From Bryobacteraceae bacterium (GTDB lineage: Bacteria; Acidobacteriota; Terriglobia; Bryobacterales; Bryobacteraceae), in assembly GCA_019752335.1 (NCBI GenBank), contig JAIEMJ010000003.1, forward strand, positions 1-64,000: a stretch of DNA of 64,000 nucleotides, in the 5' to 3' direction. Shown one piece after another: positions 60,877-64,000 of this stretch. The translations under genes and the position numbers were made by a program. Under the pieces are notes generated by a model. It saw only the letters and a program-made list of their open reading frames with translations, had not been told where the DNA came from and searched no databases. The stretch's first letter is position 1. Every line of letters starts with the position of its first letter.

Positions 60877-61752
60877 GTGCGGTTTTACACGACGGCAGAT
60901 GAGGCGATGGACCTCTATGCGGAGCATCTGAAGAAGGAATACTCGGCCCATCTGACGCCATTCGACCAGCGGCGCGCGCAGGACCGGGAGGCCGCGCTCG
61001 CCGAGGCCACGGTGTTTTGGATGCTCAAGAACATGGGCCTTCGGCCTAAGATGAACGAGGTTGTGGGGACGGGAGGCGCCGATTTCATCTGCTCGCAGAA
61101 TTTCGGCCCGATCTTCGCCCGGCGGGAGCCGACGCCGGAGAGCATGTTCATCGTCGAAGCGACGTCGCTCGATCCTGACGCAGTCTCCCGGAACACGTCT
61201 ATCCCGAACGAGGTGCCGGAGGAGATAACCGGCGGTGCGTTCAGCCTGCTCACGCGTTCGGTCTTCGCCAAGGCGAAGGACAAAGCTACGCAACTTGCAG
61301 GGTACGACATGCCGCGCGTGCTGGCGATCGCGTCAAGCCATGAGGGCATAGGGGCGGTATTCAACTCCGGGGCCGCGGTCAATATTTTGGTTTCGGACTA
61401 CCATTGGCGGCAGGAGATCGGGAGCAACAAATTCGACGCTAGCCGCTACGTGGACCTCGCAAATTCCGTCTTCATGAAGCCGGGCAAAGACGGCACCATC
61501 GAGGCGGCACGCAAGAGCATTTCGGCCATCCTCCTCATTTCCGTCCACGGCGACCAGAGCGTGGTGTACGGCATCCTTCATCCCGCGCCTGCGAAACCGC
61601 TGCCCATCGAGTTCTTCCCGAAGGTCCCGTTCCTGCGGATACCGAAGTGGCCGATACTCGACGGAAGGATATTCACGGAATGGGTCATCGCGGACCCGGA
61701 TGGGCTCACTGTCCATCACCCGATAAGTGGATTCCGACTCCTGCAAGACTGA
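60877..61752 (+). CDS. Unknown protein, possible nuclease-like fold
   Basis: The frame starts at GTG 60877; ATG 60907 is an alternative. The 291-residue product begins FYTTADEAMDLYAEHLKKEY. Near residue 60-100 it contains VVGTGGADFICSQNFGPIFA and MFIVEATSLD: GADF...IVEAT may be a degenerate PD-(D/E)XK core (D...E-x-T in place of ExK). The rest includes AKAKDKATQLAGYDMPRVLA and SAILLISVHGDQSVVYGILH. I do not recognise a family. Introns 2, 3 and 1 lie 72 nt upstream on the opposite strand, so the gene itself is not interrupted. Confidence 0.6.
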   Translation: MRFYTTADEAMDLYAEHLKKEYSAHLTPFDQRRAQDREAALAEATVFWMLKNMGLRPKMNEVVGTGGADFICSQNFGPIFARREPTPESMFIVEATSLDPDAVSRNTSIPNEVPEEITGGAFSLLTRSVFAKAKDKATQLAGYDMPRVLAIASSHEGIGAVFNSGAAVNILVSDYHWRQEIGSNKFDASRYVDLANSVFMKPGKDGTIEAARKSISAILLISVHGDQSVVYGILHPAPAKPLPIEFFPKVPFLRIPKWPILDGRIFTEWVIADPDGLTVHHPISGFRLLQD

Positions 61753-62023
61753 AGTTCATCGTCCATTGCGCTTCTGGAGCGGCGCCCCGCATTCCGGACT
61801 CGATGCGGTCCAATAGCGCTGGCAGGTTGAGCCCATCCGGAACCTTGGCAATTCGCTCGGAGTCAGGCTCCATCCGGCGCGCGCGGCCCAGGAGTCATCA
61901 GAGGCCTGGACAATGACTGACCATACGGGAACTGGATTGTGCCTTACCCGTTTGAACCCGGCCAGCTCTTTCATTAATGGCTCCATCCACCGGCGGCGGA
62001 ACTGCGGGAGGATTTGCGGCTTA
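61753..62023. other. Intergenic region between convergent genes
   Basis: The 271 bases between the two convergent stops show no gene on either strand. Confidence 0.4.
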
Positions 62024-62716
62024 TTACGTGTTCAACACCGTTAGCTCACTTTCTTCCGCGCCTTGAAACGCTATTGCCGCCTGCCAGCGAACGCCCTGGG
62101 ATCGCTCGGGAATGTGAATCACGGCCCGTCTGAGAGCGTGGCCAATCCAGCCAAGGAAACGCTTTTTTGTACCCTTCACAACGACCGGGTCGCATCCGAT
62201 GCCGATGAGTCGCTCGACCGAATTCTTAGACTCGATCATACGAACAAACCAGTCATTCCACTCTGGAAGGACGGGAAGTCCAAAGCGTGCGCCGAGCCGA
62301 TAGAGGAGAAACGTAGGATCACTCTCGACGAGGATCGTGCGCCGGGCGCGTGGATCGCCACCGATTCGCGTTCTTGCGAGTTCTGCGGAGATCGCTATCA
62401 GATGACGAAGCGGCCGCCGTCGCCCGGGAATATTGATCGAAGCACGAAAGACTTCGGGATCTTTGCCCAGCGAAATCATCAACCGGTCGAGCGCCGGTGC
62501 CGTGGCATAAAAGCGGGCCTCATCGGCGATCGCGGCGGCGATTGCTGCGACTTCTTGATCGTTGCCGATCACCGACAGAAGGTGGCACTGCGCGCTCCCA
62601 CCTTCAGCCGCTCGCTCCGCAACCAGTCGGTCGAGGTGAAGCGTGACGTCGGTCGCCGTATCGCGGAGCACCTTAATGAACTGCAGCTTACCCGTGCGGA
62701 GGTGCGCATTCTTCAT
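62024..62716 (-). CDS. Unknown protein of the methyltransferase pair
   Basis: ATG 62716 lies inside the methyltransferase gene (29-nt overlap), which implies coupled translation. The 230-residue product (MKNAHLRTGKLQFIKVLRDT) has mixed helices and strands with GSAQCHLLSVIGNDQEVAAI, RRTILVESDPTFLLYRLGAR and WNDWFVRMIESKNSVERLIG. No family is apparent. Always read with the methyltransferase, it may be an accessory or target-recognition subunit; that is inference only. Confidence 0.68.
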   Translation of the reverse strand: MKNAHLRTGKLQFIKVLRDTATDVTLHLDRLVAERAAEGGSAQCHLLSVIGNDQEVAAIAAAIADEARFYATAPALDRLMISLGKDPEVFRASINIPGRRRPLRHLIAISAELARTRIGGDPRARRTILVESDPTFLLYRLGARFGLPVLPEWNDWFVRMIESKNSVERLIGIGCDPVVVKGTKKRFLGWIGHALRRAVIHIPERSQGVRWQAAIAFQGAEESELTVLNT

Positions 62717-63761
62717 GCTTCTTACTCCCGTCTTCGAGGATCGCCGTGGTACCGTCCGCGTATACCAGGGTGAGGGCCTGCGTGAAGCGCTCTCGCTCCC
62801 GAATTGTCGTTATTCCGTCTTCGTCGGTCTCCTCAAAGCGGTCGGTCACTTTGACAGACTCCCACCTCGCGACGTGAAGGCTGGGTCCATCACCGAAAAT
62901 GCCATTGAGCAGACCGGCCGTCGTTAAAAGACCGATGTGGCCGCCGTGAAGAGGGGTAAGGGGCCTTCCGGTCGCGCGCGCTTCCGGCGCGAACAGAATT
63001 CGACCGGCTTGCCTGTACGCCGCGGATCCAGGGAGGAGGTCCTCGACAGTATCCAGAGGAATACCTCGATAGATGAGCTGAGCCGCCTCGCTCGGTGGAA
63101 CTTCGAACTGGCGATCCGGTTCCGCCGGTAAGGGAGTCAAGTCGACGTACTCTCGTCCAAGAGCCAGCAGCTTGCCTTTTGCCCGCTGGACATCCCCATC
63201 CTTTAGCTGGTCGCGTTCGCGCCTGGTGCGGCGCACACCGAAGAGGACGACTTGCTTGTAGCGAATCGATTCAGGGTCGCTGAGGCGATAGACAGCCTTG
63301 TCACGAAAGTGGACTGCCAGAACGTCAGCGCACGTGGCCAGCCGGTCTCCCGGAACCACAAGGATGAGAACCCCGCCTGGCTTCAACCACCGATATGTGT
63401 GGTCGAGGAACAACTGCTCCATGCGGATGTTTCGTCCCTCCCCGACCTCGAAGTCGTAGGGCGGGTTCAGGAACAGCAGGGAGAACGATTCCACAGCGCA
63501 GTGGACATCGAAGCAGTTGCCCTGAACTACGTTGTCGACGATCGCCCGGGCTGCTTCCGCTCGGAATGCATCGAGTTCGACCGCGTAACGCCGAGCCTTG
63601 GCCTGAGATGTGACGGCCGCGAACGCGGCTCCTGTTCCGGCGCACGGATCGAGCAGGCTTGCATCAACATTCTCGCCGAAGAATAGGAACCGCCGGATGT
63701 TTTCCGCCTCACGCTGCGGTAACGGGTAATATCCGAGCTTTTGTCTCGCGATCCCTCGCAC
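62688..63761 (-). CDS. N6-adenine-type DNA methyltransferase (DUF6094-like)
   Basis: The start is GTG 63761 with AATAGGAGG about 10 nt upstream. The 357-residue product has the SAM-binding motif DPCAGTGAAF (about 38-47) and the catalytic NPPYDFEVGEG (about 99-109). It then has a helical domain (GGVLILVVPGDRLATCADVL) and a C-terminal part with RYKQVVLFGVRRTRRERDQL. NPPY marks amino-methyltransferases acting on adenine N6. Similar proteins occur in integrative elements together with SNF2 helicases. It could act as a stand-alone methylase for the element. Confidence 0.87.
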   Translation of the reverse strand: MRGIARQKLGYYPLPQREAENIRRFLFFGENVDASLLDPCAGTGAAFAAVTSQAKARRYAVELDAFRAEAARAIVDNVVQGNCFDVHCAVESFSLLFLNPPYDFEVGEGRNIRMEQLFLDHTYRWLKPGGVLILVVPGDRLATCADVLAVHFRDKAVYRLSDPESIRYKQVVLFGVRRTRRERDQLKDGDVQRAKGKLLALGREYVDLTPLPAEPDRQFEVPPSEAAQLIYRGIPLDTVEDLLPGSAAYRQAGRILFAPEARATGRPLTPLHGGHIGLLTTAGLLNGIFGDGPSLHVARWESVKVTDRFEETDEDGITTIRERERFTQALTLVYADGTTAILEDGSKKHEECAPPHG

Positions 63762-63785
63762 AGGTGTTTCCTCCTATTTTGGGGT

Positions 63786-63809
63786 TTGTTGTTGTTGTTG
63801 TTGCTGCTG
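63786..63809 (+). repeat. (TTG)6-(CTG)2 microsatellite in the methyltransferase leader
   Basis: A short run of TTG triplets followed by CTG lies 25 nt upstream of the GTG start on the coding (minus) strand, where it reads CAG-CAA. It may vary in length and so tune spacing to the promoter. Confidence 0.6.
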
Positions 63810-63822
63810 TGACTTGAACCAC

Positions 63823-63841
63823 AATGGCAATGACTGCCATT
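63823..63841. promoter_or_regulatory. Palindrome upstream of the methyltransferase
   Basis: AATGGCA-ATGAC-TGCCATT has 7-bp perfect arms with a 5-base centre, about 60 nt upstream of the GTG start. It fits the shape of a dimeric repressor operator. No regulator gene is adjacent. Confidence 0.4.
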
Positions 63842-64000
63842 TAATGCTTCCGATCCTATGTCGTCGCTGCATTCGGAGCCCATCGCTCAACGTGCGGTGT
63901 TATGCGAAACCTTCCGAGGTGCGTTTCGGCGGGTTGGCAGAGTTAAAGACCGTTCATGGCGTTATTACCGCTGGCACGCGCACGTTCCCGGAAAGCATTT

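Noticed and set aside
60769-61293. Minus-strand frame of 174 codons rich in Arg and Leu
   Set aside because: It is antisense to the 60877-61752 gene and runs into the intron 5' end. The Arg/Leu-rich composition is typical of a shadow frame.
1-64000. CRISPR arrays, tRNA and rRNA genes
   Set aside because: I read through for regularly spaced direct repeats, cloverleaf-like segments and conserved rRNA stretches and found none. A covariance search could still reveal a missed tRNA.

Overview
The window most likely comes from an Acidobacteriota bacterium of the Solibacter/Bryobacter type. The evidence is lineage-typical families: TonB-dependent receptors with an N-terminal carboxypeptidase-regulatory-like domain (34.1-37.0 and 38.3-41.4 kb), a VWFA-related protein of the TIGR03436 kind (20.6-21.6 kb), a secreted metalloprotease ending in a TIGR03437-like domain (18.1-20.6 kb), a DUF2934 protein, and several sigma/anti-sigma pairs. 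This assignment is inferred from family content, not from a marker gene. I see no rRNA, tRNA or CRISPR array.

Layout. 0-0.56 kb: the end of an IS5-like element that truncates a TonB-dependent receptor. 0.5-14 kb, minus strand: a heavy-metal resistance cluster. Read in transcription order it holds a Cys-rich exported peptide, a sigma-like protein, czcC, czcB, czcA, a PII-like protein, a small membrane protein, an MgtC-like protein, a P1B-4-type ATPase with SPC and HEGST motifs, a second periplasmic adaptor and the broken receptor. 14.5-18 kb: a decayed stretch with a DUF305-like lipoprotein, an orphan flgB, an IS110 remnant and a frameshifted AraC gene. 18.1-26.9 kb: a secreted-protein operon (Ig-like protein, small exported protein, VWFA protein, zinc metalloprotease). 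Its first gene is split by a complete IS256-family element, and a decayed second copy of its last two genes lies upstream. 26.1-28.6 kb: a CPBP intramembrane protease and two genes of unknown role.

28.9-37.0 kb, plus strand: a compact operon of sigma-like factor, membrane protein with a zinc-finger-like segment, TPR-CHAT caspase-like protease, and an S41-family protein that seems to lack the catalytic Ser and Lys, followed by a TonB-dependent receptor. This is the best candidate for an undescribed signalling system. 37-46 kb: a glycosyltransferase pseudogene, a second large receptor, intergenic copies of a hairpin-forming repeat, two small proteins, and an ECF sigma/anti-sigma/Spy-like operon. 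46.2-49.2 kb: an intact AraC regulator, a protein with a PD-(D/E)XK-like motif, and a second copy of the sigma-like factor.

50.1-63.8 kb: an apparent mobile-element module (Gp157-like protein, YhaM-like OB-HD nuclease, SNF2-type helicase, an unknown gene pair, DNA methyltransferase). It is interrupted by three group II introns. One intron lies inside the reverse-transcriptase gene of another, exactly at its YADD active site, and a class IIC intron begins about 5 nt beyond the 3' end of that nested pair. The density of IS elements, introns, frameshifts and paralogous remnants marks this as a plastic accessory region.
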